A stretch of 64,000 nt of DNA from Polaromonas sp. AET17H-212 (lineage in GTDB: Bacteria; Pseudomonadota; Gammaproteobacteria; Burkholderiales; Burkholderiaceae_C), in assembly GCF_002379085.1 (NCBI RefSeq), contig NZ_NBZW01000018.1, forward strand, positions 1 to 64,000, in the 5' to 3' direction. A program made the translations under genes and the position numbers. The notes below the pieces were generated by a model. The model ran no database searches. It was not told the DNA's origin and saw only the letters and a list, made by a program, of their open reading frames with translations. Positions 46,942-55,688 of this stretch are shown one piece after another; position 1 is the first letter of the stretch; the number at the start of each line of letters is the position of its first letter.

Positions 46942-47581
46942 TCGGCCCGCCAGGCGCTGGGGCGTCTGGGTAGGCGCGGCAGCCTTTGCCGTGGGTGTGC
47001 TCTGGGTGCTGTTCAGCCCGAGGACGGAACCGGCAGCCACAACGCCAACGGTGCCTGCGCCAGCCGTGGCGACGCCAGAACCACCCTCCTCACCCCTGCC
47101 TGCACCCGTATCAGCAACGGCACCAACGCTTGCGGCGCAGGTGCCGGCGCTGCTGCTTCCGGTGCAGGGCGTGTTGGCCAGCGACCTGCGCGATACCTTT
47201 GCCGACGGCCGGGACAACAACCAGCGCGGCCACGAAGCCATCGACATCCACGCCCCCCGCGGCACGCCCGTGCTCGCGGTGGACGACGGACCGATTGCCA
47301 AGCTGTTTTTGAGCAAGCCCGGCGGGATCACGATTTACCAGTTCGACGCGAAGGGGCAGTTGGCCTACTACTACGCGCACCTGGACGCTTATGCGGCAGG
47401 CTTGAAGGAAGGCCAGCACATACGCCGCGGCAGCGTGATCGGGTATGTCGGCGCCAGCGGCAATGCCAATCCCGACGCGCCCCATCTGCACTTCGCCATC
47501 TTCCAGCTTGGCCCGGAAAAACAGTGGTGGAAAGGCACGCCCCTCAATCCGTTCGAGCCCCTGGGTGGAAAAACCCCTTGA
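46934..47581 (+). CDS. M23 family peptidoglycan peptidase
   Basis: A 215-residue membrane-anchored LytM-type protein. An N-terminal hydrophobic anchor ([19 protein letters not shown]) and a Pro/Ala-rich linker precede the catalytic domain, with the zinc ligands in [13 protein letters not shown] and HLHFAIF. Its reading frame begins inside the upstream L,D-transpeptidase gene, so the cross-linking and cutting enzymes are translationally coupled. Confidence 0.9.
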   Translation: MPDRPARRWGVWVGAAAFAVGVLWVLFSPRTEPAATTPTVPAPAVATPEPPSSPLPAPVSATAPTLAAQVPALLLPVQGVLASDLRDTFADGRDNNQRGHEAIDIHAPRGTPVLAVDDGPIAKLFLSKPGGITIYQFDAKGQLAYYYAHLDAYAAGLKEGQHIRRGSVIGYVGASGNANPDAPHLHFAIFQLGPEKQWWKGTPLNPFEPLGGKTP

Positions 47582-47644
47582 AGTCTTCAGGCACAACGGC
47601 GCGTCGCCGAGGTGGCTCAGTCACCCACTTGGACCCTCTCAAAT

Positions 47645-47671
47645 AAAAATGGCCCCGCGGGGCCATTTTTT
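47645..47671. terminator. Bidirectional terminator between the M23 gene and htpG
   Basis: AAAAATGGCCCC-GC-GGGGCCATTTTTT: a perfect 12-bp arm palindrome with A and T tracts on both sides, placed between convergent genes (stop codons at 47581 and 47694). Confidence 0.93.
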
Positions 47672-47693
47672 CTGTCGCCGGTTCCGGCAAAAG

Positions 47694-49574
47694 TCACACC
47701 AGCAAGGCGTTCACCCGTTTCACGTAGGCCGACGGATCATCCGGCAACCCGCCTTCGGCCAGCAAGGCCTGGTCGAACAGGATGTGGGCAAGGTCGTCGA
47801 AGTGTTCGCTGCCCTCGAGCTTTTTGACCAGCGGGTGCTGGGCATTGATTTCGAGAATCGGCTTGACCTCGGGCGCGGCCTGGCCGGCCTGCTTGAGCAT
47901 GCGCGCCAGCTGCGTGGACATGTCACCTTCCTGCACCACCAGGCAGGCCGGTGAATCCACCAGCCGTGTGGTGGCGCGTACGTCGGAGGCCTTGTCCTTC
48001 AAGGTTTCCTTGAGCTTGTCGAGCACGGGCTTGAACTGGGTCTGCGCTTCCTCGGCGGCCTTTTTCTCGTCCTCGTCCTGCAGCTTGCCCAAGTCCACCG
48101 CACCCTTGGCGACCGACTGCAACGGCGTGTCGTCGAACTCGTGCAGGTAGTTCAGCGCCCACTCGTCAACACGGTCGGTCATGAGCAGCACCTCGATGCC
48201 CTTCTTGCGGAAGATCTCGAGCTGCGGGCTGTTTTTGCCGGCGGCCTGGGTGTCGGCCGTGATGTAGTAAATCGCGTCCTGGCCTTCCTTCATGCGCGCC
48301 TTGTAGTCGGCGAAACCGACCGTGACGGTATCTGTCGTCGAACTCGCGAAACGCAGCAGCTTGGCCAGGCGCTCGCGGTTGGCGAAGTCTTCGCCCAGGC
48401 CTTCCTTGAGCACCGCGCCGAATTCGGCGTAAAAAGCGGCGAATTTTTCCGGCTCGTTGGCGGCGAGGTCCTCGATCATGGACAACACGCGTTTGGTGCA
48501 GCCCTCACGGATGGCCTTGACGGCCCGGCTCTCCTGCAACAGCTCGCGCGAGACGTTCAGCGGCAGGTCGGCCGAATCGACCACACCCTTGACGAAACGC
48601 AGATAGACCGGCAGCAGCGCCTGCGCATCGTCCATGATGAAAACGCGCTTGACGTACAGCTTGACGCCGGCGGCCTTGTCGCGGTTGAACAAGTCCATCG
48701 GCGCCTTGGCCGGGATGTAGAGCAGCTGGGTGTATTCGGTCGCGCCTTCGACGCGGTTGTGTGTGGTCGCCAGCGGGCTCTGGCTGTCGTAGCTGATCTG
48801 TTTGTAGAACTCGTCGTACTGCTCGGGCGTGATGTCCTTCTTGGCGCGCGTCCACAGGGCGGCGGCCTGGTTCACGGTTTCCCATTCGTCGCTGGTCACC
48901 ATTTCGCCGGGCTGGCCGTTCTCACCCTCCTTCCACGCCTCTTTCTTCATCAGGATGGGCAGCGAGATGTGGTCGGAGTACTTGCTGATGATGCTTTTGA
49001 GTTTCCAGGTGTTGAGGTACTCGCTGGCGTCGTCTTTCAGGTGCAGGATGACGCTGGTGCCGCGCTCCTTGCGCTCAATCGTCTCGACCTCGAAGTCGCC
49101 GGTGCCGGCGCTGCTCCAGCGCACGCCTTCTGCGGTCGGCAGGCCGGCGCGACGGCTCTCGACGGTGATCTTGTCGGCAACGATGAAGCCCGAGTAGAAA
49201 CCGACGCCGAACTGGCCGATCAGCTGCGCGTCGTTTTTCTGGTCGCCCGAAAGTTTGGCCATGAAGTCGCGTGTGCCGCTCTTGGCAATGGTGCCCAGGT
49301 GCTCCACCGCTTCGATCTGCGACAGGCCGATGCCGTTGTCGGTGATGGTGATGGTTTTCGCCGCCTTGTCGAAGCTCACGCGCACATCGAGATCGGGCGC
49401 GTCCTCGTACAGTTCCGGATGGTTCAGGCCTTCAAAACGCAGTTTGTCGCAGGCATCCGACGCGTTGGAGACCAGCTCGCGAAGAAAAATGTCGGGGTTG
49501 GAATACAGCGAATGGGTGACCAGGTTCAGCAGCTGGGCCACTTCGGCCTGGAAGGAGAGGGTTTGCTTGCTCAT
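47694..49574 (-). CDS. htpG: Chaperone protein HtpG (Hsp90)
   Basis: HtpG is the bacterial Hsp90 ATPase that remodels client proteins. The 626-residue product has the GHKL ATPase domain ([39 protein letters not shown]), middle domain and dimerisation domain. The ATG at 49574 ([18 protein letters not shown]) is chosen by family comparison over a TTG/GTG extension. A heat-shock-type promoter is visible about 50-75 bases upstream. Confidence 0.97.
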   Translation of the reverse strand: MSKQTLSFQAEVAQLLNLVTHSLYSNPDIFLRELVSNASDACDKLRFEGLNHPELYEDAPDLDVRVSFDKAAKTITITDNGIGLSQIEAVEHLGTIAKSGTRDFMAKLSGDQKNDAQLIGQFGVGFYSGFIVADKITVESRRAGLPTAEGVRWSSAGTGDFEVETIERKERGTSVILHLKDDASEYLNTWKLKSIISKYSDHISLPILMKKEAWKEGENGQPGEMVTSDEWETVNQAAALWTRAKKDITPEQYDEFYKQISYDSQSPLATTHNRVEGATEYTQLLYIPAKAPMDLFNRDKAAGVKLYVKRVFIMDDAQALLPVYLRFVKGVVDSADLPLNVSRELLQESRAVKAIREGCTKRVLSMIEDLAANEPEKFAAFYAEFGAVLKEGLGEDFANRERLAKLLRFASSTTDTVTVGFADYKARMKEGQDAIYYITADTQAAGKNSPQLEIFRKKGIEVLLMTDRVDEWALNYLHEFDDTPLQSVAKGAVDLGKLQDEDEKKAAEEAQTQFKPVLDKLKETLKDKASDVRATTRLVDSPACLVVQEGDMSTQLARMLKQAGQAAPEVKPILEINAQHPLVKKLEGSEHFDDLAHILFDQALLAEGGLPDDPSAYVKRVNALLV

Positions 49575-49610
49575 GGGGTGGGTTCTTGAAAAACAGGGGG
49601 AAGAAGACAA

Positions 49611-49632
49611 ACGCCCCTGGAGTTAGGGGCGT
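49611..49632 (-). terminator. Hairpin upstream of htpG
   Basis: ACGCCCCT, loop of six, AGGGGCGT: a perfect 8-bp stem. Read on the minus strand it is followed by TTTGTCTTCTT and can terminate the DUF4148 transcript. It overlaps the predicted sigma-32 -10 element of htpG. Confidence 0.6.
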
Positions 49633-49648
49633 CGTCGCATATTTCAAG
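49622..49648 (-). promoter_or_regulatory. Sigma-32 (heat shock) promoter of htpG
   Basis: On the minus strand CTTGAAA (49648-49642), a 12-base spacer and CCCCTAAC (49629-49622) match the sigma-32 consensus CTTGAAA-N11-16-CCCCATnT. The expected start point is near 49615, giving a leader of about 40 bases. Confidence 0.8.
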
Positions 49649-49700
49649 ACCTGATTATCGCGGGTCCGGATGCGCCCCGGGCCCGCGACCGATGGCCGGC

Positions 49701-50006
49701 TCAGCCTTCCAGGCCGGTCAGCTCGCCGCTGCGGATCTTGCCCAGACGCAGGGCCTGCGCGGCCTCCCCACGCACGATGGCAGCGGGTACAACGGACTGC
49801 ACGGTGGCAGCCACACGCGAGCCTGCGGGCTCCTGGCTGTGGGTTTTCACTTTGGCGCCGGCCTCGGCCATGACTTCGGCGCGACTGCGGCTGCCTTCGG
49901 ACTGCAGCGCAAACTGCGAGGCCGGATCGGGCGTTTCCGCGCGCACACCGGTGGAAGCGATGGCCGCAAAAGCGGCAAGGGCGATAAGGAGGGAAGACTT
50001 GTTCAT
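49701..50006 (-). CDS. DUF4148-type small exported protein
   Basis: A 101-residue protein with a Sec signal peptide (NKSSLLIALAAFAAIASTGVRA) and a charged mature part (SRAEVMAEAGAKV, AAQALRLGKIRSGEL). The pattern resembles DUF4148 proteins, small periplasmic proteins of unknown function common in Burkholderiales. It is monocistronic: a hairpin follows before htpG. Confidence 0.75.
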   Translation of the reverse strand: MNKSSLLIALAAFAAIASTGVRAETPDPASQFALQSEGSRSRAEVMAEAGAKVKTHSQEPAGSRVAATVQSVVPAAIVRGEAAQALRLGKIRSGELTGLEG

Positions 50007-50151
50007 GATGATGACCTTTCAGTGAATGTTGAGAACCGGGTTGTCGGTTGTGCCGGCCCTTTCGGGCTCCAACTTCAACCGTGATCTCACTGTAGGTGGC
50101 GCCCATTAGGCGGCCATGAGCGAAGTCTTAGCTGGCAATGAGCGCGCCGTC

Positions 50152-51510
50152 TCAAAGCGTCTCGACACGCGCCACCAGGCCGCTGCGGCCGTCGCGGTTG
50201 CGCAACGTGATGCGCAGGCCGCAACGTTTCGCCGCCGCCTGCGCAATGGCCAGCCCCAGACCGCTGCCACCCGCATCGCTGCCCGGCACCCGGAAGAAAC
50301 GGTCAAACACGCGGGCCTGCAGCTCGGGCGGAATGCCGGGGCCGGCATCCTCCACTTCGATGAGCAGGCGTCCCTGCGCACTGCCGATGCGCACATCCAC
50401 CACGCTGCCTTCCGGGGCGTAGCGCAAGGCGTTTTCGATCAGGTTGTCCACGACGCTGCGCAGGTCACTGCCGGGGCAGTGCAGCATGGCGGCCTCGGCA
50501 GGCAGGCGCGAGGCGTCCAGACCCAGGTCAATGTTGCGCTGGTCGGCCAGCGTGATCAGCTGGTTGATGCTTTGGTGCAGCACCTCGTGCACATTGACCG
50601 GCCCCAAGGCCGGTTCGGCGCCTGCCGACTCCTGGCGCGAGAGCTTGAGCAACTGGTCCACCAGCCGTTGCGCCCGCTGTATGCCTGCCTCAAGCTGCGC
50701 AAAGCGCTGCGCTGGCGCGCCGCTGCACAGGTCGCCGCGCAGGTTTTCCAGCTGCAGGCCGACGGCGGTGATCGGCGTGCGCAATTCATGGGCCGCATCC
50801 TGCACAAACCGGCGCTGCGTGGCAAACGCATCACGCAGCCGCGTCAGCAGGCTGTTGAAGGAAATGACCAGCGGCGCAATTTCACGCGGCACCCGGTCCA
50901 GCGGCAGCTCGGCAATGCTGTGCTCGTCCTGCGCCGAGGCCTGGCGGGCGATCGTGCCCACCTCGCGCGAGACCATGGCCACCACGCACCAGAGGATCAG
51001 CATCGACAGCGGCAGCAGCAGGATCACGGGCGCGATGGCCGCACCCGCCTGCCCAACGGCCACGTGACGGCGAAACTCGCCGCTTTGCAGCACCTGGATG
51101 CGACGCGATGCATCGGTCTTGCCCGGTCCCGTGGTGTAGACGCGCCAGCGCTCGCCACCCATCCTGACGTCCTGAAAGCCCGGCGTTTCCCGCAGCGCCA
51201 TGGCCGATTCCGGCCACGAGCTGAAGCGCGGTTTGCCGTCGGCATCAAACACCTGCACCACGTAGGTTCCCAGCTTGTGCACCCGCTCGCGCGTGAGCGG
51301 GGGCAGCGCGATGTCCTGCTCCTGCGCCGCCATGGATTCGGCCAGCAACTCCATCTGGTTGTCCATGAAGGCGCTGGCCATGCGCAGGTAGCTCCAGTAC
51401 GCAAACCCCGCCGAAGCCGCGCCCACCAGCAAAAACACCGGCACCAGCCAGAGCAGCAGCGCGCGGCGCAACGAACACATCCGGCCTGCAGGAAAAACGT
51501 GGAACATCAT
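50152..51510 (-). CDS. Sensor histidine kinase (QseC/TctE type)
   Basis: A 452-residue inner-membrane kinase. Two membrane helices (about residues 18-40 and 165-190) enclose a small periplasmic sensor domain; the His box is AHELRTPITAVGLQ, and the ATPase part has NLIENALRYAPEG, DAGPGIPPE and GSGLGLAIAQ. It starts with a four-base overlap to the response regulator gene. The type is common for tricarboxylate, metal or polyamine sensing; the signal here is unknown. Confidence 0.9.
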   Translation of the reverse strand: MMFHVFPAGRMCSLRRALLLWLVPVFLLVGAASAGFAYWSYLRMASAFMDNQMELLAESMAAQEQDIALPPLTRERVHKLGTYVVQVFDADGKPRFSSWPESAMALRETPGFQDVRMGGERWRVYTTGPGKTDASRRIQVLQSGEFRRHVAVGQAGAAIAPVILLLPLSMLILWCVVAMVSREVGTIARQASAQDEHSIAELPLDRVPREIAPLVISFNSLLTRLRDAFATQRRFVQDAAHELRTPITAVGLQLENLRGDLCSGAPAQRFAQLEAGIQRAQRLVDQLLKLSRQESAGAEPALGPVNVHEVLHQSINQLITLADQRNIDLGLDASRLPAEAAMLHCPGSDLRSVVDNLIENALRYAPEGSVVDVRIGSAQGRLLIEVEDAGPGIPPELQARVFDRFFRVPGSDAGGSGLGLAIAQAAAKRCGLRITLRNRDGRSGLVARVETL

Positions 51511-52235
51511 GCCGGGTCTCCGGAGGCTGGCAAAGGGGCGTGTGACGCCGGCGCCAGCGCCGGGGAGGCCGCCGGCACGGCGGCTGCAATGCGCCAGCCC
51601 AGGCCGCGCACGTTGCGGATGGTGTCCGCGCCCAGCTTCTTGCGCATGCCGTGGATCAGCACGTCCACCGCATTGCTCATGACTTCCTCGCCCCAGCCGT
51701 AAATCCGGTTTTCAAGCTGGTCGCGCGACAGGATGGCGCCCGGCCTTTCCAGCAGCGCGTGAAGCAGCGCGTACTCGCGCGCGGACAGCGCCGAGGCTTC
51801 GCCGTTGACCAGCACCTCGCGCGTGGTCAGGTCCAACTGCACCGCGGCGTTTCCGATCACCGAATGCGCGCTGCCGTCACGCCGCCGGATGACCGCACGC
51901 ATGCGGGCCAGCAGCTCGCGAAATTCGTAAGGCTTGATGAGGTAGTCGTCGGCCCCCAGGTCCAGCCCGGCAATGCGGTCGTCCAGGCCGTCGCGCGCGG
52001 TGAGCACCAGCACCGGCGTGGCATCCCCGCGGACACGGGCCTGGCGCAACACCTCGACACCGTCGCGCTTGGGCAGGCCCAGGTCCAGCAACACGCAGGC
52101 GTAAGCGCCGTCGGCCAGCGCGCTTTGCGCCAGCAGGCCGTCGCGCACCCAGTCCACCGACCAGCCGTTGGTCTCCAGCGCCTGTTGCAGGCTGCGGCCA
52201 ATCATGTCATCGTCTTCCACCAGCAGGATCCGCAT
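51507..52235 (-). CDS. OmpR family response regulator (QseB/TctD type)
   Basis: A 242-residue DNA-binding regulator. The receiver domain has the acidic pocket EDDD, the phospho-acceptor in LLDLGLPKRDG and the conserved Lys near LIKPYEF; the C-terminal winged helix has VLIHGMRKKLGADTIRNVRGLGWR. The start is at the double ATG 52238/52235, where the upstream stop codon TGA overlaps. A direct repeat with an 11-bp period upstream of the operon is its likely binding site. Confidence 0.92.
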   Translation of the reverse strand: MRILLVEDDDMIGRSLQQALETNGWSVDWVRDGLLAQSALADGAYACVLLDLGLPKRDGVEVLRQARVRGDATPVLVLTARDGLDDRIAGLDLGADDYLIKPYEFRELLARMRAVIRRRDGSAHSVIGNAAVQLDLTTREVLVNGEASALSAREYALLHALLERPGAILSRDQLENRIYGWGEEVMSNAVDVLIHGMRKKLGADTIRNVRGLGWRIAAAVPAASPALAPASHAPLPASGDPA

Positions 52236-52624
52236 CATGCCTCCCTGTGCCGCGGCGACAGGCCTTCCCAGCGCGCCTGCTGCCGGGCAGCCTGCAGCAA
52301 CAGGGCGCCGGCGCACAGCAAGGCGGCCATGCCGGCAAGGTTCAGGTAGAAAGCGGTGGTCGCGCTGAAGCCGGGCGTGGCCAGCGCAATGCCGACAAAA
52401 CCGGCCTGGCTGAGCAGGCCCGCCGCCACCACGGCCGGCCGGAGGCCCCGCACCAGCACGGCCCCCAGCAGCGCGGCCGCCAGCAAGCCGATCAGGAACT
52501 GGTGGTGCAAGAGCAGCGGCAGCGCCGCGCCGTCGGCTGGCGGCAGGGCCAGCAGGACAAACACGGCGCTCACACCGGCGGCGAGCAGGATGGCGCGGGC
52601 AACACGTTCGGCAAAGGTGTCCAT
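52235..52624 (-). CDS. Small membrane protein at the head of the two-component operon
   Basis: A 129-residue protein with four predicted membrane helices (AILLAAGVSAVFVLLAL, LLHHQFLIGLLAAALLGAVL, AVVAAGLLSQAGFVGIALA, LNLAGMAALLCAGALLL) and no recognised domain. Its stop codon overlaps the response-regulator start, so its synthesis is coupled to the regulator. It could modulate the kinase or be a target; this is inference. Confidence 0.7.
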   Translation of the reverse strand: MDTFAERVARAILLAAGVSAVFVLLALPPADGAALPLLLHHQFLIGLLAAALLGAVLVRGLRPAVVAAGLLSQAGFVGIALATPGFSATTAFYLNLAGMAALLCAGALLLQAARQQARWEGLSPRHREA

Positions 52625-52666
52625 GGCGGGCAAGGTGTGGTGGTGGAGAGGGTATCTTCGCCGGAC

Positions 52667-52685
52667 TGAATTAGCCTTGAATTAG
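52667..52685 (-). promoter_or_regulatory. Direct-repeat operator for the OmpR-type regulator
   Basis: On the minus strand CTAATTCA-AGG-CTAATTCA: two identical 8-mers repeating every 11 bp, 43 bp upstream of the operon start. QseB/PmrA-type regulators bind such A/T-rich direct repeats with an 11-bp period, so this is probably an autoregulatory site. Confidence 0.65.
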
Positions 52686-52735
52686 GGGCGGATGCGGGTG
52701 CGGCTGCGGGTGGCGACCTGAATGGACCTGAACGC

Positions 52736-54064
52736 TCACGCCAGCCAGCGCCTGAGCTGCTGGTAGACCGGCAGGCTGTGCAGCAGGGCGATGTGGCCGG
52801 TCCCGCTCGCCACCCATTGCCGGTCCGTCGGGAAAGCCAGGCAGCGCGCGACTTCGGCATGCTGGCCCAGCGCACTGGCCAGGGGCACCAGGCCATCGCC
52901 GAGCGCAGCATCGAACTGGCGTCCGGCCGCTGCCGCCGCCGGGACCCTGCCCAGCGTGGCGGCCACCGCCAAACAGGCGACGCCGGCCGGCAGCGGCACA
53001 GGCGGCCGCCTGTCCGGACCACCGGAAAACCGATCGGCGCCCTGCCAGTCGGCCGGCAGCACATTGCCATACCGCAGGTCAGTGATGCCTGCGCTGCGGA
53101 TCTGGCCGATTTTGGCAAACGGCCGGGTCAGCGGGTTGCTGCCGAGCACGGTGTCCACCCAGCTCCCGACTTTTTCCAGCGGCGCGCCATGGTGCGGTGT
53201 GCCCAGAAACACCAGGTGCCGGAGCCGGCTTGGCCAGTGCATGCCCCGGGCCGCCGCGCTGTGCCAGGCACTGCGTGCCACCAGGCCGCCCATGCTGTGG
53301 GTCAGCAGGGTCAAGGCCTCGACCTTCCGCGGCCAGGCCTGCAGCAGCTGCTCGAGCAACGCCGCCAGCTGCCCGCCATTGACCGAGGTGTGCAGGCCGG
53401 TGTTGTAGTGCAGATACACCGGGGTGTAGCCGAGCTCCTGTGCGAGGCCCTCCCCGTAGTCCTGGCCGTGGCCCGGCAGCGCATCCGCCGGGCTGTCAGC
53501 GCGCCACTGCAGGTCGTTCATGCACAGGCCATGCACCAGCAGCAGAATCTTGCCTGTCGCATGGGGCAGGCGCTGCGCCAGCGCGGCTTGGTCCATGGGC
53601 AGGGACTGGCCGTCATGGCGCAGGCTCATGCGGATGGCCAGCGGATTGGCGGTGTCCAGCAGCTGGTCGCCGAGCACGCCGTTAAGCGCCGCCAGCAGGG
53701 CTTCGCGCTGCGGCGACGAGGCTTGCGGCCCCGGCCTGGGCGCCACGCGCGCCAGCAGGGCATCGACGCCGCCGCCGGCCAGGCGCGTCACGCCCTTGAC
53801 GCTGCCGTAAACCAGGCCGGTGATACCCTTTTTGCGGACGCCCGAGGCGCCCGCCGTGCGGTCCACAAACTTCTGCCCGGCCGCGCCTAACGGTGCGGCG
53901 ACCGCCTTGTAGACATTGCCCTGCACCTTCTCGACCAGCTCGGTGATGCCCAGCGTGCCCTGGGTGGCGAGTTGGGCCAGGCCACGAATGTCGGACAGGT
54001 GCAGGTGGCGGCGCCAGTCAGCCAGGGGGGCTCGCCCGGGGCGGCGCGACGAAGGGGTGGTCAT
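52736..54064 (-). CDS. Alpha/beta hydrolase, putative lipase/esterase
   Basis: A 442-residue protein. After about 130 residues of helical N-terminal sequence of unknown role, a hydrolase domain shows the oxyanion region LLLVHGLCMNDLQW, the nucleophile elbow LLTHSMGGLVARS with the catalytic Ser, and LVFLGTPHHGAPLEK. It lacks a clear signal peptide and is probably cytoplasmic. The ATG at 54064 (MTTPSSRRPGRAP) was chosen over an upstream one without a ribosome site. The substrate is unknown. Confidence 0.85.
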   Translation of the reverse strand: MTTPSSRRPGRAPLADWRRHLHLSDIRGLAQLATQGTLGITELVEKVQGNVYKAVAAPLGAAGQKFVDRTAGASGVRKKGITGLVYGSVKGVTRLAGGGVDALLARVAPRPGPQASSPQREALLAALNGVLGDQLLDTANPLAIRMSLRHDGQSLPMDQAALAQRLPHATGKILLLVHGLCMNDLQWRADSPADALPGHGQDYGEGLAQELGYTPVYLHYNTGLHTSVNGGQLAALLEQLLQAWPRKVEALTLLTHSMGGLVARSAWHSAAARGMHWPSRLRHLVFLGTPHHGAPLEKVGSWVDTVLGSNPLTRPFAKIGQIRSAGITDLRYGNVLPADWQGADRFSGGPDRRPPVPLPAGVACLAVAATLGRVPAAAAAGRQFDAALGDGLVPLASALGQHAEVARCLAFPTDRQWVASGTGHIALLHSLPVYQQLRRWLA

Positions 54065-54192
54065 GCGGCCATTGTCGCGGTCGCCGCTGGCGGCGTCCAC
54101 CCGCATCATTTCCGGGTGATTTGACGAACAAAACAGGCTTCAGCCCAATGAATACGGGCACCAGCAGCTCCTAAAACAGGAGCAGTCCGGGA

Positions 54193-55026
54193 TTAAAACC
54201 GTTCGTGCGGCGCCAGGTAGCGCCACTGGCCGACCGGCAGATGGCCGAGGTTGACCATACCGATGCGCACCCGTTTGAGGCCGGTGACAAACAGCCCGAC
54301 CTGCTCGCACATGCGGCGGATCTGGCGCTTCTTGCCCTCCTTGAGCACGAAGCGCAACTGCTCCGGGTTTTGCCATTCGACGCGCGCCGGCTTCAAAGGC
54401 TCGCCGTCCAGGCTCAGGCCGTGGCGCAACAAGGCGAGTTTTTCCGGTGGGAACACGGCCTGCACATTGACGGTCTCGTCGCCATAACTGACGCGCACCA
54501 GGTACTCTTTTTCAATCTCCGAGTCCTCGCCGATCAGTTGCCGCGCGACGCGGCCGTCCTGCGTCAGCACCAGCAGCCCGATCGAATCGATGTCGAGCCG
54601 GCCTGCCGGCGCCAGGCCGCGCAGCTGCTCGTGGCCCCAACGCATGCGGCTGTTGCACTCGCGCCAGCGGTTTTGCGGCTGCACCAGCACCACGGCGGGT
54701 TCGTGGCCGTCCTCGGCCTGGCCGCTGACATAACCGACCGGCTTGTTGATCAGGATGGTGACCTGCTGGCGCTGGTACTGCTCGGCCTCGCGCGCCACCT
54801 CGATGCGCGCATGGGCGGCCACCGGCTGGCCCATGACCGCCGGCTGGCCGTCCACGCGGACCCAGCCGCGCGCAATCCAGTCGTCGGCCTCGCGGCGCGA
54901 ACACAGGCCGAGTTCGGCCATGCGTTTGTTCAGCCGGATGGTGGCCGGGCCGCCGTCCGCAGAAGTGCTGGCCAGCGCGGGCTTGGGAATGCGGCGAGCG
55001 CCGGAAGGGGGGGTAGGAACAGTCAT
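54193..55026 (-). CDS. rluF: 23S rRNA pseudouridine synthase (RluF/RluB type)
   Basis: A 277-residue enzyme that converts a uridine of 23S rRNA to pseudouridine. It has an S4 RNA-binding domain ([21 protein letters not shown]), the catalytic loop [17 protein letters not shown] with the active Asp, and the C-terminal [25 protein letters not shown] region. The C-terminal part and [16 protein letters not shown] resemble RluF more than RluB, but the exact uridine cannot be read. Confidence 0.85.
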   Translation of the reverse strand: MTVPTPPSGARRIPKPALASTSADGGPATIRLNKRMAELGLCSRREADDWIARGWVRVDGQPAVMGQPVAAHARIEVAREAEQYQRQQVTILINKPVGYVSGQAEDGHEPAVVLVQPQNRWRECNSRMRWGHEQLRGLAPAGRLDIDSIGLLVLTQDGRVARQLIGEDSEIEKEYLVRVSYGDETVNVQAVFPPEKLALLRHGLSLDGEPLKPARVEWQNPEQLRFVLKEGKKRQIRRMCEQVGLFVTGLKRVRIGMVNLGHLPVGQWRYLAPHERF

Positions 55027-55091
55027 GACGGACTGATTTTGCTACAAACGCTGGCCGGCCCGCTTGCCGCGTCTGCCGCGCATGCCGGCGC

Positions 55092-55688
55092 CTATTTGAA
55101 GTGGGTCAGAAAATGCGCCAGATCGGTCAGGTCGCTGTCCTTGAGCCCATACAGGGAGGCCGACATGATGGTGTCACGTCCGGGCCCAGCGTGGTCGCGA
55201 AACTGCTTCATCGCGTACAACAGAAAGTCTTCCTGCTGGCCAGCCAGTCTCGGAATTTGCTCGCGTCCGGCGTAATCCGGCAAATGGCAGGTTCCACAAA
55301 GCATCTTGCGGGCGGTGTCCTTGCCGCGCAGGTAGGTTTCGCTGTTCACGGGACCGGCCGCCGCGCGAAGCGGCGCCTGCGCTGAAAAATAGCTGGCCAG
55401 AATGGTGAGATCGGCGTCCTTGACGCCATCGAGCAGTCCCTTCATCTGCGGGATGTCGCGCAGGCCTTCCCGAATCAGGACCAGCTGGTTTTCAAGGAAC
55501 ACCTTGGGCTGGCCGGCCAGCGAGGGAATCTGGGGGTTTTGCGAGTTGCCCTGCGGGCCGTGGCAGGCGATGCACAGTGGCAGTTGCTGAGGCTGCTGCG
55601 CCTGAACCGGGGCCATGAAAAAAAGCAGGGCCACTGCTGCCAGTGCCCTGCTTGTGTGCGTGAAGTTGGCTTGTTTAAGGCTTGGCAT
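55092..55688 (-). CDS. Diheme cytochrome c (c4-like)
   Basis: A 198-residue periplasmic electron carrier with a signal peptide (ALAAVALLFFMAPVQAQ) and two haem-binding motifs, CIACH and CGTCH, each in a cytochrome c fold with a downstream Met (IPQMKGLLDG, DTIMSASLYG). Its ATG at 55688 overlaps the end of the PQQ-type dehydrogenase gene by 14 bases, so it is its likely electron acceptor. Confidence 0.9.
   Translation of the reverse strand: MPSLKQANFTHTSRALAAVALLFFMAPVQAQQPQQLPLCIACHGPQGNSQNPQIPSLAGQPKVFLENQLVLIREGLRDIPQMKGLLDGVKDADLTILASYFSAQAPLRAAAGPVNSETYLRGKDTARKMLCGTCHLPDYAGREQIPRLAGQQEDFLLYAMKQFRDHAGPGRDTIMSASLYGLKDSDLTDLAHFLTHFK

Noticed and set aside
54167..54183. GCTCCT-AAAAC-AGGAGC hairpin after the pseudouridine synthase gene
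   Set aside because: The stem is short and lacks a T tract on the relevant strand, so it was not listed as a terminator.
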